From Mycobacterium gastri (GTDB taxonomy: Bacteria > Actinomycetota > Actinomycetes > Mycobacteriales > Mycobacteriaceae), in contig NZ_LQOX01000101.1 in the NCBI RefSeq assembly GCF_002102175.1, positions 44,666 through 108,665 of the forward strand: a stretch of DNA of 64,000 nucleotides, read 5' to 3'. The position numbers and the translations under genes were made by a program. The notes under the pieces are model-generated. The model saw nothing but the letters and a program-made list of their open reading frames with translations, searched no databases and had not been told where the DNA came from. Shown one piece after another: positions 44,348 through 54,580 of this stretch (positions are counted from its first letter, which is position 1; every line of letters begins with the position of its first letter).

Positions 44348-45130
44348 ATGACCGGGATGCTCGAGGGAAAGATCGTCGTCATCAGTGGTGTCGGGCCGGG
44401 GCTCGGCACCACGCTGGCGCACCGATGCGCCGGTGAAGGGGCCGACCTGGTACTGGCCGCTCGCAGCGCCGAGCGCCTCGACGACGTCGCCAAACAGGTT
44501 GTCGACACCGGCCGCCAAGCCATTGCGGTGCGTACCGACATCACCGATGACGACCAAGTCAACAACCTCGTCGACGCCACCCTGGAGGCATACGGCAAGA
44601 TCGACGCGCTGATCAACAACGCGTTCCGGGTACCGTCGATGAAGCCGTTGGCGGAAACCAGTTTCGAGCACATCCGCGACGCCATCGAACTCAGCGCGCT
44701 TGGAGCGCTGCGGCTGACCCAGGGCTTCACCCGTGCGCTCGCCGAGACCCACGGCTGCATCGTCAACGTCAACTCCATGGTGTTGCGGCACTCCCAGCCC
44801 AAATACGGTGCCTACAAGATGGCCAAGTCTGCGCTGCTCGCGATGTCGCATTCGCTGGCCACCGAACTCGGTCCGAAAGGTATTCGCGTCAACTCCGTTG
44901 CGCCCGGCTATATCTGGGGTGACACCCTGAAAGGCTACTTCCAGCACCAAGCCGGCAAGTACGGCACTACGGTGGATCAGATATACCAGGCCACGGCGGC
45001 GCACTCCGATCTCAAGCGGCTGCCGACCGAGGACGAGGTGGCGTCGGCGATTATCTTCTTGGCCAGCGACTTGTCCAGCGGCATCACCGGACAGACGTTG
45101 GACGTCAACTGCGGGGAGTACCACACCTGA
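44348..45130 (+). CDS. short-chain dehydrogenase (Rv3530c)
   Basis: Classical SDR, 260 residues as recalled for H37Rv. The cofactor loop V-I-S-G-V-G-P-G-L-G-T-T is slightly atypical but keeps the spaced glycines. L-I-N-N-A-F replaces the usual N-N-A-G, and the catalytic Ser and Y-G-A-Y-K-M-A-K-S Tyr-x-x-x-Lys are present. It starts at ATG 44348, three bases after the Rv3531c stop, and its stop TGA overlaps the Rv3529c start. Steroid or hydroxyacyl substrate inferred from the KstR-controlled operon. Confidence 0.88.
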   Translation: MTGMLEGKIVVISGVGPGLGTTLAHRCAGEGADLVLAARSAERLDDVAKQVVDTGRQAIAVRTDITDDDQVNNLVDATLEAYGKIDALINNAFRVPSMKPLAETSFEHIRDAIELSALGALRLTQGFTRALAETHGCIVNVNSMVLRHSQPKYGAYKMAKSALLAMSHSLATELGPKGIRVNSVAPGYIWGDTLKGYFQHQAGKYGTTVDQIYQATAAHSDLKRLPTEDEVASAIIFLASDLSSGITGQTLDVNCGEYHT

Positions 45131-46275
45131 TGGCCGATCGCACCGATGTCGCTACGGTGGAGGAACTGCATGCCTCGGCCACGAAGTTGGTCGGGCTCGA
45201 CGATTTCGGTTCCGACGAGGACAACTACCGGGAAGCTCTGGGCGTGCTGTTGGACTCCTACCGGCGCGATGCCGGCCTTACGGTGTTGGGCAGCAAGATG
45301 AATCGCTTCTTTTTGCGGGGCGCGCTGGTGGCCAGATTGCTGTCCGAGGCCGCGTGGAAGCAGTACCCGCAGTACGCCGACGTCGCCATCGAGCGGCCGA
45401 TCTTCGTCACCGGGCTGGTGCGCACCGGCACTACCGCACTGCATCGGTTACTGGGCGCCGACCCGGCCCACCAGGGTCTGCACATGTGGCTCGCCGAGTT
45501 CCCGCAGCCACGTCCGCCCCGCGATACATGGGAGTCAAATCCGTTGTACCGCAGGCTTGATGAGCAGTTCACCCAGCACCATCAGCAGAATCCAGGCTAT
45601 ACCGGCTTGCACTTCATGGCCGCCTACGAATTGGAGGAATGCTGGCAGCTGCTGCGGCAGTCGCTGCATTCGGTCTCCTACGAGACGCTGGCGCATCTGC
45701 CGAGCTACGCTTCGTGGCTGTCAGAGCAGGACTGGACGCCGGCGTATCGGCGGCACCGGCGCAACCTTCAGTTGATCGGACTCAATGACTTCGAAAAGCG
45801 GTGGGTGCTCAAGAATCCCAGCCATTTGTTTGCGCTGGATGCCCTGATGGCCACCTACCCCGATGCGCTGGTGATACAGACTCACCGGCCGGTCGAGACG
45901 ATTATGGCCTCGATGTGTTCGCTGGCCCAGCACACGTCTGAGGGGTGGTCGACGGTGTTCGTGGGCCCGCAGATCGGCGCCGACGCAATGGATACCTGGT
46001 CACGTGGGCTGGAGCGGTTCAATACTGCTCGGGCGCAGTATGATCCGGCCCAGTTCTACGATGTCGACTACCGCGATTTGATTGCCGACCCGCTGGGGAC
46101 GGTGGCTGCCATTTACCGGCACTTCGGATTGACGCTGACCGATGAGGCCCGACAAGCGATGGCGAAGATTCATGCCGAGAGCCAGACTGGCGAGCGAGCG
46201 CCCAAGCACAGCTACTCGCTGGCGGACTACGGGCTGACGGCTGAAGCGGTCAAGGAGCGGTTCGCGGGGTTGTGA
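45130..46275 (+). CDS. sulfotransferase-family protein (Rv3529c)
   Basis: Sulfotransferase (Sulfotransfer_3 type), 381 residues. The PAPS-binding phosphate loop P-I-F-V-T-G-L-V-R-T-G-T-T is near residue 96. A second conserved region 'W-V-L-K-N-P-S-H-L-F-A-L-D-A-L' and 'V-I-Q-T-H-R-P-V-E-T' (3'-phosphate binding) follows near 225-255. It would transfer sulfate from PAPS to a hydroxyl, maybe of a sterol or lipid, but the acceptor is unknown. Last gene of its operon. H37Rv Rv3528c, which I recall next, is missing here. Confidence 0.88.
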   Translation: MADRTDVATVEELHASATKLVGLDDFGSDEDNYREALGVLLDSYRRDAGLTVLGSKMNRFFLRGALVARLLSEAAWKQYPQYADVAIERPIFVTGLVRTGTTALHRLLGADPAHQGLHMWLAEFPQPRPPRDTWESNPLYRRLDEQFTQHHQQNPGYTGLHFMAAYELEECWQLLRQSLHSVSYETLAHLPSYASWLSEQDWTPAYRRHRRNLQLIGLNDFEKRWVLKNPSHLFALDALMATYPDALVIQTHRPVETIMASMCSLAQHTSEGWSTVFVGPQIGADAMDTWSRGLERFNTARAQYDPAQFYDVDYRDLIADPLGTVAAIYRHFGLTLTDEARQAMAKIHAESQTGERAPKHSYSLADYGLTAEAVKERFAGL

Positions 46276-46431
46276 TTTCGGTGTCGGCAGGTCGCGTCGG
46301 CCTTTCAGCGACTTCGGCGCCAGCGCGGCAGGCCACGATGTGTTGTCGCGCATAGGTGGGCACAACGACCATCCTCCCCGCAAAGTGCCACTGTGGCGGA
46401 TGTGACTAACGCTGCCGGCGCGCCGGCTGGT

Positions 46432-46881
46432 TCAGTCCTGATGTTCCTCGGTCAGATAGCCTTCGGCGACGGCGTGGTCGATGCTGTCGCTCATTTTCGG
46501 ACAGGCCCTGGTGCGTGCCGTGTCGCCGCCGGACGCCCGCACTTCGGCGAAATGGGCACAGCGCTGCACGGCCTCGGTATTCCATTGCACCGCCGTATGA
46601 CCCGGCCCGTGCCGTTTGACCGTGACGGTGACGTGGCAGAATCGGCAATCCACCGGCTGTAGGCCGCCGGTCAGATAACGTTCACGGTCGGCGCGGCTGG
46701 CTTCCCGTACCGCGGCGGCGCGTTGCGGATCGTTGGCGAAATCCCATGTCTTGGGCCAGGACCGACGCCCCGCGTGTTCGTCGGATGCCGCGTGATGGTC
46801 ATGGTGCACACCGCGCAGCAGCAGCATCGAACGGGCCAGCTGATCGACGTCGGGAACCGGTTGATCGTCGGGCGGACTCAT
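46432..46881 (-). CDS. conserved Cys/His-rich small protein (Rv3527)
   Basis: A 149-residue protein, the recalled length of Rv3527. It has no hydrophobic segments. The middle carries 'V-D-C-R-F-C-H-V-T' with two closely spaced Cys and a later 'R-C-A-H-F' and 'R-A-C-P-K-M', so a metal-binding site (zinc or iron-sulfur) is plausible. It starts 5 bases after kshA on the same strand and is therefore expressed with it. Function unknown. Confidence 0.8.
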   Translation of the reverse strand: MSPPDDQPVPDVDQLARSMLLLRGVHHDHHAASDEHAGRRSWPKTWDFANDPQRAAAVREASRADRERYLTGGLQPVDCRFCHVTVTVKRHGPGHTAVQWNTEAVQRCAHFAEVRASGGDTARTRACPKMSDSIDHAVAEGYLTEEHQD

Positions 46882-46886
46882 GATCG

Positions 46887-48047
46887 TCAGTGCTGCTCGG
46901 CGGGCACGCCGTCGGCGAGTTTTCTTGCTTCCAAGTTCTTTTGGACCTCGGCTTTCCAGAACTCGTTGGCCCGGGTGGTGTCCACCTCCATCTCGAAGCG
47001 CTCCACCATTTCGGGGGTGATGTCGGCAACGTCGACATAGAACTGCTCATACCAGCGACGCATCTGATACACCGCGCCGTCTTCCTCGACCAGCAGCGGG
47101 TTCGCGATTCTGGTTTTGTGCTTCCAGATCTCGACGTCCTGCATGAACCCCATGCTGACGCCTTCGGTGAATACCCGCGACAGCTTTTCGGTCATCTTCT
47201 CGTCCATCCCCTTGGGCTTTTCGACGATCACACCCCACTGCAACACGAACGAGTCCTGAGTCACCGGGTAGTGGCAATTGATCAGGATCGACTCGGACTT
47301 GTAGCCGCTGTAGCTATTATGCAGCCAGTTGATCATGAACGACGGCCCGAAATAGGACGCCTCGGAATCCAGGTGTGCTTCGCCGTACGCGGTTCCCAGA
47401 CCCTCCACATCCGGGCGACCCACGTTGTGCAGATACTGCGAGGCGATGTGGCCCTCGAAGACGTTCTTGAAGTACGTCGGCAACCCGAAATGGATATAGA
47501 AGAAGTGCGCCATGTCGGTGACGTTGTCGATGATGTCGCGGCAGTTGGACCCTTCGATGAGGATGCGATTCCACCGCCAGTCCGTCCATTCGTCGCTGGC
47601 GGCCTCGGGAATGTCGGGGATCCTGACGGCCGGGTCCGGCGGGTTGCCTTCGTGGTCATGCCAGACGAAGACCAGGCCGCCGCGCACGTCGGTCGCCCAG
47701 GCCCGGGTGCGAGCGGTTTTCGGGGTGCGCTTGGCGTATGGCACCAGCTTGCAGCGGCCGTCGCCGCCCCAACGCCAGTCGTGAAACGGGCACGCGATCT
47801 CGTCGCCCTTGATGGTGCCCCCGGACAGGTCGCCGCCCATGTGACGGCAGTAGTTGTCGAGGATCTTCAGGTCGCCGTTCGAGTCGGCGAACACCACCAG
47901 CTTGGTGCCGAAGGCTTCCACCCCGTGCGGCTTGCCGTCCATGAAGTCCTTGGCGACACCGAGGCAATGCCAGCCCCGCGCGTACCTGGTCGGCAAGGTT
48001 CCGGCATCGATCTCCCGGATGCCGACGCTGCTTGTGCCGGTACTCAC
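46887..48047 (-). CDS. kshA: 3-ketosteroid 9-alpha-hydroxylase oxygenase KshA (Rv3526)
   Basis: Rieske non-heme iron oxygenase of 386 residues. The Rieske ligands are Cys67, His69, Cys86 and His89; the catalytic iron ligands fall at His181, His186 and Asp304, the numbering known for M. tuberculosis KshA. It hydroxylates C9 of androstenedione/androstadienedione, triggering ring B opening with KstD; electrons come from the reductase KshB, which is not in this window. It starts at a GTG (48047), 32 bases from a KstR box. Confidence 0.96.
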   Translation of the reverse strand: MSTGTSSVGIREIDAGTLPTRYARGWHCLGVAKDFMDGKPHGVEAFGTKLVVFADSNGDLKILDNYCRHMGGDLSGGTIKGDEIACPFHDWRWGGDGRCKLVPYAKRTPKTARTRAWATDVRGGLVFVWHDHEGNPPDPAVRIPDIPEAASDEWTDWRWNRILIEGSNCRDIIDNVTDMAHFFYIHFGLPTYFKNVFEGHIASQYLHNVGRPDVEGLGTAYGEAHLDSEASYFGPSFMINWLHNSYSGYKSESILINCHYPVTQDSFVLQWGVIVEKPKGMDEKMTEKLSRVFTEGVSMGFMQDVEIWKHKTRIANPLLVEEDGAVYQMRRWYEQFYVDVADITPEMVERFEMEVDTTRANEFWKAEVQKNLEARKLADGVPAEQH

Positions 48048-48079
48048 GCTGTCACCTCCACATCACTGACCCCACTAAC

Positions 48080-48093
48080 TAGAACACGTTACA
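48080..48093. promoter_or_regulatory. KstR operator, kshA/Rv3525c
   Basis: TAGAACACGTTACA is a full match to T-nn-AAC-nn-GTT-nn-A, in the 117-base gap between the divergent starts 48047 and 48165. Confidence 0.92.
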
Positions 48094-48164
48094 GTTTTGG
48101 GGCGGCTGAGTGCAATGGCGGCGCGTCTGGCCACGGCATATGCATCGTGCGGTATACGTAAACG

Positions 48165-48689
48165 ATGCCACTATTTGCCTTCGAGGGCCGCTCTCCGCGC
48201 ATCGACCCCACCGCGTTCGTAGCCCCCACCGCCACGCTGATCGGCGACGTCACCGTCGAAGCGGGAGCGTCGGTTTGGTACAACGCCGTGCTGCGAGGCG
48301 ACTACGCGCCGGTCGTGGTGCGCGAAGGCGCCAATGTCCAGGACGGCTCGGTGTTGCACGCGCCGCCCGGCATCCCGGTCGACGTCGGGCCCGGGGCGAC
48401 GATTGCCCACCTGTGCGTGATCCATGGGGTGCACGTGGGACAAGAGGCGTTAATCGCCAACCACGCCACCGTGCTGGACGGTGCGGTGATCGGCGCGCGC
48501 AGCATGGTGGCGGCGGGGGCCCTGGTAGTGGCCGGCACCCAGATTCCGCCCGGCGTCCTGGCGTTCGGAGCGCCGGCCAAGGTGAAAGGACCGATCGAAG
48601 GAACGGGGGCCGAGACCTGGGTCAATCTCAATCCGCAGGCCTATCGTGACCTGGCCCAACGGCATCTGACTGGCCTGGAGCAGATCTAG
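48165..48689 (+). CDS. gamma-carbonic-anhydrase-like hexapeptide-repeat protein (Rv3525c)
   Basis: A 174-residue left-handed beta-helix protein, with the hexapeptide pattern visible throughout ('A-T-L-I-G-D-V-T-V-E-A-G-A-S-V-W'). Metal-ligand histidines appear in 'G-S-V-L-H-A', 'A-H-L-C-V-I-H-G' and 'A-N-H-A-T-V', as in gamma-class carbonic anhydrases and the YrdA/PaaY group. These trimeric enzymes hydrate CO2 or hydrolyse thioesters. Being divergent from kshA across the KstR box suggests a steroid-linked thioesterase or CO2 role, unproven. Ends 92 bases before the Rv3524 stop. Confidence 0.88.
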   Translation: MPLFAFEGRSPRIDPTAFVAPTATLIGDVTVEAGASVWYNAVLRGDYAPVVVREGANVQDGSVLHAPPGIPVDVGPGATIAHLCVIHGVHVGQEALIANHATVLDGAVIGARSMVAAGALVVAGTQIPPGVLAFGAPAKVKGPIEGTGAETWVNLNPQAYRDLAQRHLTGLEQI

Positions 48690-48781
48690 CCTGGCCCCAG
48701 TTCGGGCGGTCAGTGCGAAGCTTGAATCGGTCTGTCCTGTAGGAGATTTCATTGTCGACCTAATCTGGGCGGTGAATCTCG

Positions 48782-49477
48782 TTAGCTTGTCGACAGTTTC
48801 ACCACGCGTTTGTGAAAGTCGGTCACGTAGACGTTGCCCGCATTGTCGACTGCCACACCGTACGGGAAGTTGAGGTCGGTGAAGGGCAACGTCGATGGGG
48901 TGTTCGAGTCGGCCGCCAGCTTCAACACCCGGTTGTCGTTCAAGTCTGTGAGGTAGACGCCGCCTTTGTGGTCCACCGCCACACCGTGAGGAAAGTTGAG
49001 GTCGGTGAACGGGAGGTAGACCGGGTTGGTCGCACCAGCGGCAAGCTTTACCACGCGGTTGTTTTCACTGTCGGCGACATACACTGCGCCGGCGTCGTCC
49101 ACTGCCGTGCCCAACGGATGACGAAGGCCGATGAACGGCAGCTCGGTGGGATTGTCCGAGCCTGCCGGCAATTCCAACACGCGGTTGTTGCCGGAGTCGA
49201 CGACGTACACATCGCCCTTATCGTCCACCGCCACCCCATCGGGATCTCCTACCTCGAAAGGCAGCACGACCTGTTTGGGAGCGGCTGGAGCGGTCGACGG
49301 ACGGGCCTGACCGGGCGCGGCATCCTTCGATGAAGTATGGAAGAAGCCCAGGTGCCCAACGGCTGCGAGGATGGCCAGGAGGACCACCGCGACGGCAGCG
49401 ATTGCCAGCGTGCGCTGCTTGGTCAGCTTGCTGCGTCTGGATTCCCTTGCACCCACAGCCAGCTCCCTCACCACCAT
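48782..49477 (-). CDS. membrane-anchored NHL-repeat beta-propeller protein (Rv3524-like)
   Basis: A 231-residue protein with a basic cytoplasmic N-terminus, one membrane helix ('L-A-I-A-A-V-A-V-V-L-L-A-I-L-A-A-V-G' at about 25-43), a Pro/Ala-rich linker, then four NHL repeats of about 40 residues ('F-P-H-G-V-A-V-D-H-K-G-G-V-Y-L-T-D-L-N-D-N-R-V-L-K-L-A'). These resemble the extracytoplasmic sensor propeller of the kinase PknD, but no kinase is fused. The recalled H37Rv Rv3524 is longer (343), so this copy may be a shorter form. Possible ligand or surface sensor. Confidence 0.8.
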   Translation of the reverse strand: MVVRELAVGARESRRSKLTKQRTLAIAAVAVVLLAILAAVGHLGFFHTSSKDAAPGQARPSTAPAAPKQVVLPFEVGDPDGVAVDDKGDVYVVDSGNNRVLELPAGSDNPTELPFIGLRHPLGTAVDDAGAVYVADSENNRVVKLAAGATNPVYLPFTDLNFPHGVAVDHKGGVYLTDLNDNRVLKLAADSNTPSTLPFTDLNFPYGVAVDNAGNVYVTDFHKRVVKLSTS

Positions 49478-49587
49478 GCTGATCGCGACATCTGGACCCT
49501 ACTCGCATGGCGTTGCCCACAGCCGGAGTTGGCTCGACAGCCCGCCGGCACCAAGCTGAGCGTCGGCGCACGAACCGCCGACCGGTA

Positions 49588-49959
49588 TCAGGCCTTGCCG
49601 GTGACTTCCGCGATCAGCGCATCGGGGTCGGTCACACTGACGTACAACGATTTCAGCGTCACGGGCACGCCCATGACTTTCGCCCGCGCGGGTGGGTCGA
49701 CGGTCACTTCGACGATGCCCTTGGAGGAGCCGTTGACCAGCCAGCGGCCCCGGAATCCATGTGCACCCCAGGAGTACACCCGCTCGTGGTTCGGCTTGGC
49801 CTCTTTGATGGACGCCAGCGGGATCTCGACATTGAAGCCCCAGCCGAACTTGACTCGCAGCGAGCCGTCCTGCACGCGCACCTCGCTGTGCTTGGGCCCA
49901 CAGCCAAGCGGGACCGAGAAGGGAAGAAACCAGCGCTCATAACGCAGCTCAGTAGGCAC
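49588..49959 (-). CDS. unrecognised 123-residue protein
   Basis: A small soluble protein (M-P-T-E-L-R-Y-E-R-W-F-L-P-F). It contains 'G-C-G-P-K-H-S-E-V-R-V', 'F-G-W-G-F-N-V-E-I-P-L-A-S-I' and 'F-R-G-R-W-L-V-N-G-S', giving alternating beta strands reminiscent of a PH-like or lipocalin-size barrel, but I recognise no family. It lies 10 bases after the isomerase-like gene and probably ends its operon. Not present next to ltp3 in H37Rv as recalled. Confidence 0.6.
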   Translation of the reverse strand: MPTELRYERWFLPFSVPLGCGPKHSEVRVQDGSLRVKFGWGFNVEIPLASIKEAKPNHERVYSWGAHGFRGRWLVNGSSKGIVEVTVDPPARAKVMGVPVTLKSLYVSVTDPDALIAEVTGKA

Positions 49960-49969
49960 GTCTGCGAGA

Positions 49970-50380
49970 CTACATCCTTTTGGCGGTCGCGGCGGCGCGA
50001 TCCATTTCCCAGTACGCCCGCAGCGCGACCAGCTGGCCGTCGTCGTTGGCTTTGTAGGTGAACACCCCTTCGGCGGTGATCTGGTAGTCGCCGGTGGTGA
50101 TCAGGATGTGGCCGACGTTGGCTTCCTCGTTGCCGCATTGGAAGGTGTCGCGGAAGAAGAACTCGATCTTGGTGGTGGGCGCGATGGCCTTGTCCCAGAA
50201 CGCCGCTATCGCGTCGCGGCCGCGGTGGCCGGTGCCTTCGGGGTCGAAAGCCGATGGCCCGATCGGGTCTTCGACGACGGCGTCATCGGCGAACACCGCC
50301 AGCCAGGCCTGTTTGTCCCGGGCTTGAACCGCTTCCCGGGATTGCCGGCCGGCTTCGTGGGCGGGGTGCGGATGGGTCAT
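49970..50380 (-). CDS. SnoaL/NTF2-fold ketosteroid-isomerase-like protein
   Basis: A 136-residue SnoaL-like protein resembling M. tuberculosis Rv0760c: it shares the layout 'V-Q-A-R-D-K-Q-A-W-L-A-V-F-A-D-D-A-V-V-E-D-P-I-G' and 'E-G-V-F-T-Y-K-A-N-D-D-G...A-Y-W-E-M-D'. NTF2-fold proteins of this group bind steroids and can isomerise delta-5 to delta-4 ketones. The ATG at 50380 overlaps the LLM gene stop (ATGA). Absent from this position in H37Rv as recalled, but embedded in the KstR operon starting at Rv3521. Confidence 0.82.
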   Translation of the reverse strand: MTHPHPAHEAGRQSREAVQARDKQAWLAVFADDAVVEDPIGPSAFDPEGTGHRGRDAIAAFWDKAIAPTTKIEFFFRDTFQCGNEEANVGHILITTGDYQITAEGVFTYKANDDGQLVALRAYWEMDRAAATAKRM

Positions 50381-51263
50381 GCGTCCTGCCAACCGGAGTG
50401 GATATAGGTGTCGGCGAAGCGTTTCAGCGAGTCCTGCTTCTTCTCGAGCGGCGCGTCGAAGCCCAGGCCGTCAAACACCCACGGCATCACGATGTTGTCG
50501 GTGACCCCGATTTCGGCGAGCTCGCGGTGACCGTCGACGCCGAACTTGTCGATACAGACCGCCTGGAACTCGAATGGCTGGTCGGCCCGGCGGTATTCGG
50601 CTCGGAACGAGTTGAGCTTTCCGATGGTTTCGGCCAGCTGTGCACCGGTCATCATCGCGCTGGTCCAGCCGTCGCCGACGCGGGCGGCCCGCTTGAGCGC
50701 CACGTCGGTGTGTCCGCCGACGTAGATCGGCACCGGCTGGCTCGGTGCCGGGCTCATCTGCAGGCGATCGAAATCGAAGAATTCGCCGTGGAATTCCACC
50801 ATGCCGCCGCCCAGCACCAGCCTGATCACCTTGATCATCTCGTCGACCCGTGCGCCGCGGCGCCGATACGGTACCCCGCACCATTCGAATTCCTCTGGCG
50901 CCCAACCGATTCCGATTCCGAGGCCGAAGCGGTTATTGGTCAGATTGGCAATCGAACCGACCTGGCGGGCCAGCAGCAGCGGCTGGCGGGACCCGAGCTT
51001 CAACACGTTGGTGTAGAACCGCAGCGTCGAGGTGACCGCGCCCATCGCGGCGGCGGCAATCAGCGGGTCAACCCAGGGGGTGTTCTCGTCCCACATCCGC
51101 GATCCGTCCGGGGTATACGGGTAATCGGCGGCCGCTGTCTCCATGAAGAACAGCGAATCCGGGAGGGCGATCGAATCGAACCCGACTTCCTCGGCGGTCC
51201 TGGCGATGCCGACCAGCTGGTCGAGCGGCCCCATGGCGATGCTGCAGGTGTACTTCATCCGGG

Positions 51264-51267
<4 letters not shown>
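50377..51267 (-). CDS. LLM-class (F420-type) oxidoreductase in the ltp3 operon
   Basis: Luciferase-like TIM-barrel protein, 296 residues: 'G-F-D-S-I-A-L-P-D-S', 'R-F-Y-T-N-V-L-K-L' and 'G-I-G-I-G-W-A-P-E-E-F' match LLM F420-dependent oxidoreductases. It would use F420 (or FMN) to oxidise/reduce an alcohol, ketone or enone. Its start overlaps the ltp3 stop, and the isomerase-like gene overlaps its own stop. It is distinct from Rv3520c, another LLM gene 3.3 kb away. Not present here in H37Rv as recalled, so it is an extra sterol-operon gene. Confidence 0.82.
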
Positions 51268-52450
<1,183 letters not shown>

Positions 52451-52451
<1 letters not shown>

Positions 52452-53515
52452 CAGTTTCTTCCTTCCATGACGGCGACCAGGTTTTGTTGCAACGCAGGCC
52501 CACTGGTCGCATGTGCCAGCACCCGGCGGGCCGAGCCGTCCCAGATATGTTGTGCAGCAAAGCCGATCCGCTCCAGGCCGGCGACGAACATCGGGTTGGC
52601 CGCCAGCGCACCGCCGGAGGGATTGACTTTCGTCTTGCCGGGAATGCCGATGGACTCCGCGAGGATCAGGTGCTGGTGGGTGAACGGCGCGCAGATCTCG
52701 GCCACGTCGATGTTGCGGGTCTTGCCGCCGGTGGCCGCCCTGGCCGCGCTTCTTGTCGACGGTGACGCGGTGAGGTCGCGCACGCCCAGCGACGGCGACT
52801 CGATGCGGTGTTCGATACCGGTTATCCACGCCGGGTTTTCCCGCAACTCCCGAGCGCGGTCGTCGGCCGCGAGGACGATCGCCGCGGCGCCGTCGGTGAT
52901 CGGCGCAATGTCGTGGCGGCGCAGCGGGTCGGCGAAGAACGGCCGCTCCAGCAAGTCGTCCATGCTCACCGGCGGCTCGACGGAGTCCACCCGGCGGGCA
53001 TTGGCGAAGGAGTCGAAAGCCACCCGCGCCATCTGCGATTCGCTCCACTTTCCGGAGTCGAGCCCGAGACGGGCCTGTAATCCGGCCATGGACACCGAAT
53101 CCGGCCACAGCGGCGCGACGGTGTAGGGGTCGGTCTGGCGGGACAGGACGCGCCGCAGGGTTCCGGCGGAGGACTTGCCGAAGCCGTACACCAGCGCCGT
53201 GTCGACCTCGCCGGTCAGGATTTTGATGTAGGCCTCATACAGTGCCCATGCGGCGTCCATCTCGACGTGCGATTCGTTGATCGGCGGTACGGCGCCGATC
53301 GAGTCGATCGCCGAAATGAACGAAAATGCCCGTCCAGCAAGGTAATCCGAGGAGCCAGAACACCAGAAACCGATGTCGGCTTTGGTGATGCCGAGCTCGT
53401 CGTAGAGCTGGGCGAAGCACGGCATCAACATCTCGACGCCGTTGGTGGTGCCGTCGGTGCGGCGAACGTGCGGCGCGTGGGCGAAGCCGACCACCGCGAC
53501 ATTGCGAGCGCTCAT
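52451..53515 (-). CDS. ltp4: Ltp4, SCP2-type thiolase/aldolase (Rv3522)
   Basis: A 354-residue thiolase-fold protein, the recalled H37Rv length. It contains 'F-W-C-S-G-S-S-D-Y-L-A-G-R-A' and 'V-N-P-S-G-G-A-L-A-A-N-P-M-F-V-A-G'. It pairs with ltp3 in tandem (overlapping ATGA); such pairs may form a heteromeric aldolase with the DUF35 protein of Rv3521. It lies 15 bases after Rv3521, whose KstR box at 54533 drives the operon. Confidence 0.92.
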
Positions 53516-53530
53516 ATGCAGTTAGGCCCT

Positions 53531-54523
53531 TTACAGGTGGTGTTTGTAGGTGTCGTACTCGGCGTCCGGTTCGCCGGTGGGACGGAAGTACTGGATGTTG
53601 TCGATGCCGAATCCCCACTCCTCGCGAGGTTTCCACACCGCCTCGACCCGCATCCCCATCCGCACCTCGTGCGCGTCGACGTCAGAAACCAAATGCAGGA
53701 ACGGGATATCGGCGCCGTCGAGCAACACGTAGGCCGCCACGTAGGGCGGCTTGATCCGCTGACCCATGAACGGGATGTTGATGATCGCGAACGTCGTCAC
53801 CGTGCCCTTGTCCGGCAGCTCGACGAACTCGGTGGTCGGCTGGCCGGTGGCCGGGTCGGCGCCGTGCGGTGGGAAATAGACTTTTCCATTCTGGCCGGTG
53901 CGTGCGCCCAGCAGCTTGCCCTCGGCGATAGCGCGCAGATACGCGCTTTCCTCGTGGGACGCGGTGTGCTGGATGGTCATTTCGATCGGCGTGACGATCA
54001 TGGTGACCGGTTCCTGGTCGCCTGGTGTGTCGGGGACCGGTTCGGATTCGCCGCCCAGCGCGAAGTACGCGATATCGGTGATGGCGCCTTGTGGCTCGTC
54101 GGCCCAGTGCGCATGCACCCGCGCGCCGGTGCTGATCTTGTCCGGTAGGCCAGCGTCGACGGCGTGCATCAGCAGGGTGTCGGCGCCGTCGAGCTTGATC
54201 AGCGCCCAGGCGAACGGTCGGTCCAGTGGCTGACCCGCCAGCGGCTCCGGCTGCCAGGTCCAGGAGACGACGGTGCCGACATCGGACACCGGTACCATCT
54301 CGCTCAGCGGTTGGTAGGTCACCGGGTCGTATTCCGTGGGTGGCACGTGCACCCGGCCATCGGTTCCGCGAACGCCCAGAACGCGGTGCTCCCGCAGCGC
54401 GGTGAAGAACTTGCTCAACGTAGGACCCACTGAACGGGTGTAGTCGAACGACAACGTCAACGGCGCGGAGAGAGGCGGCTCACGATGATCGATCAAGGTC
54501 GGGCCGCTCGAGGTGGCTGTCAC
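53531..54523 (-). CDS. double DUF35/OB-fold protein (Rv3521)
   Basis: A 330-residue protein with two repeats of the DUF35 arrangement: rubredoxin-like linker and OB fold ('F-A-W-A-L-I-K-L-D-G-A-D-T-L-L-M' near 107 and 'Y-V-A-A-Y-V-L-L-D-G-A-D-I-P-F-L' near 265). Such proteins are partners of SCP2-type thiolases/aldolases such as Ltp2, so this is likely the partner of Ltp3/Ltp4. A GTG at 54523 is used, near the KstR box; H37Rv's protein is recalled as 303 residues, so a later start is possible. Confidence 0.88.
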   Translation of the reverse strand: MTATSSGPTLIDHREPPLSAPLTLSFDYTRSVGPTLSKFFTALREHRVLGVRGTDGRVHVPPTEYDPVTYQPLSEMVPVSDVGTVVSWTWQPEPLAGQPLDRPFAWALIKLDGADTLLMHAVDAGLPDKISTGARVHAHWADEPQGAITDIAYFALGGESEPVPDTPGDQEPVTMIVTPIEMTIQHTASHEESAYLRAIAEGKLLGARTGQNGKVYFPPHGADPATGQPTTEFVELPDKGTVTTFAIINIPFMGQRIKPPYVAAYVLLDGADIPFLHLVSDVDAHEVRMGMRVEAVWKPREEWGFGIDNIQYFRPTGEPDAEYDTYKHHL

Positions 54524-54532
54524 GCCTTCGAG

Positions 54533-54546
54533 TAGAACAGGTTCTA
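54533..54546. promoter_or_regulatory. KstR operator, Rv3521/Rv3520c
   Basis: TAGAACAGGTTCTA is a perfect palindromic match to T-nn-AAC-nn-GTT-nn-A, in the 57-base gap between divergent starts at 54523 and 54581. Confidence 0.93.
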
Positions 54547-54580
54547 ACTATCTGAGCAAGAAGGCAGCGAGGAGGCAACG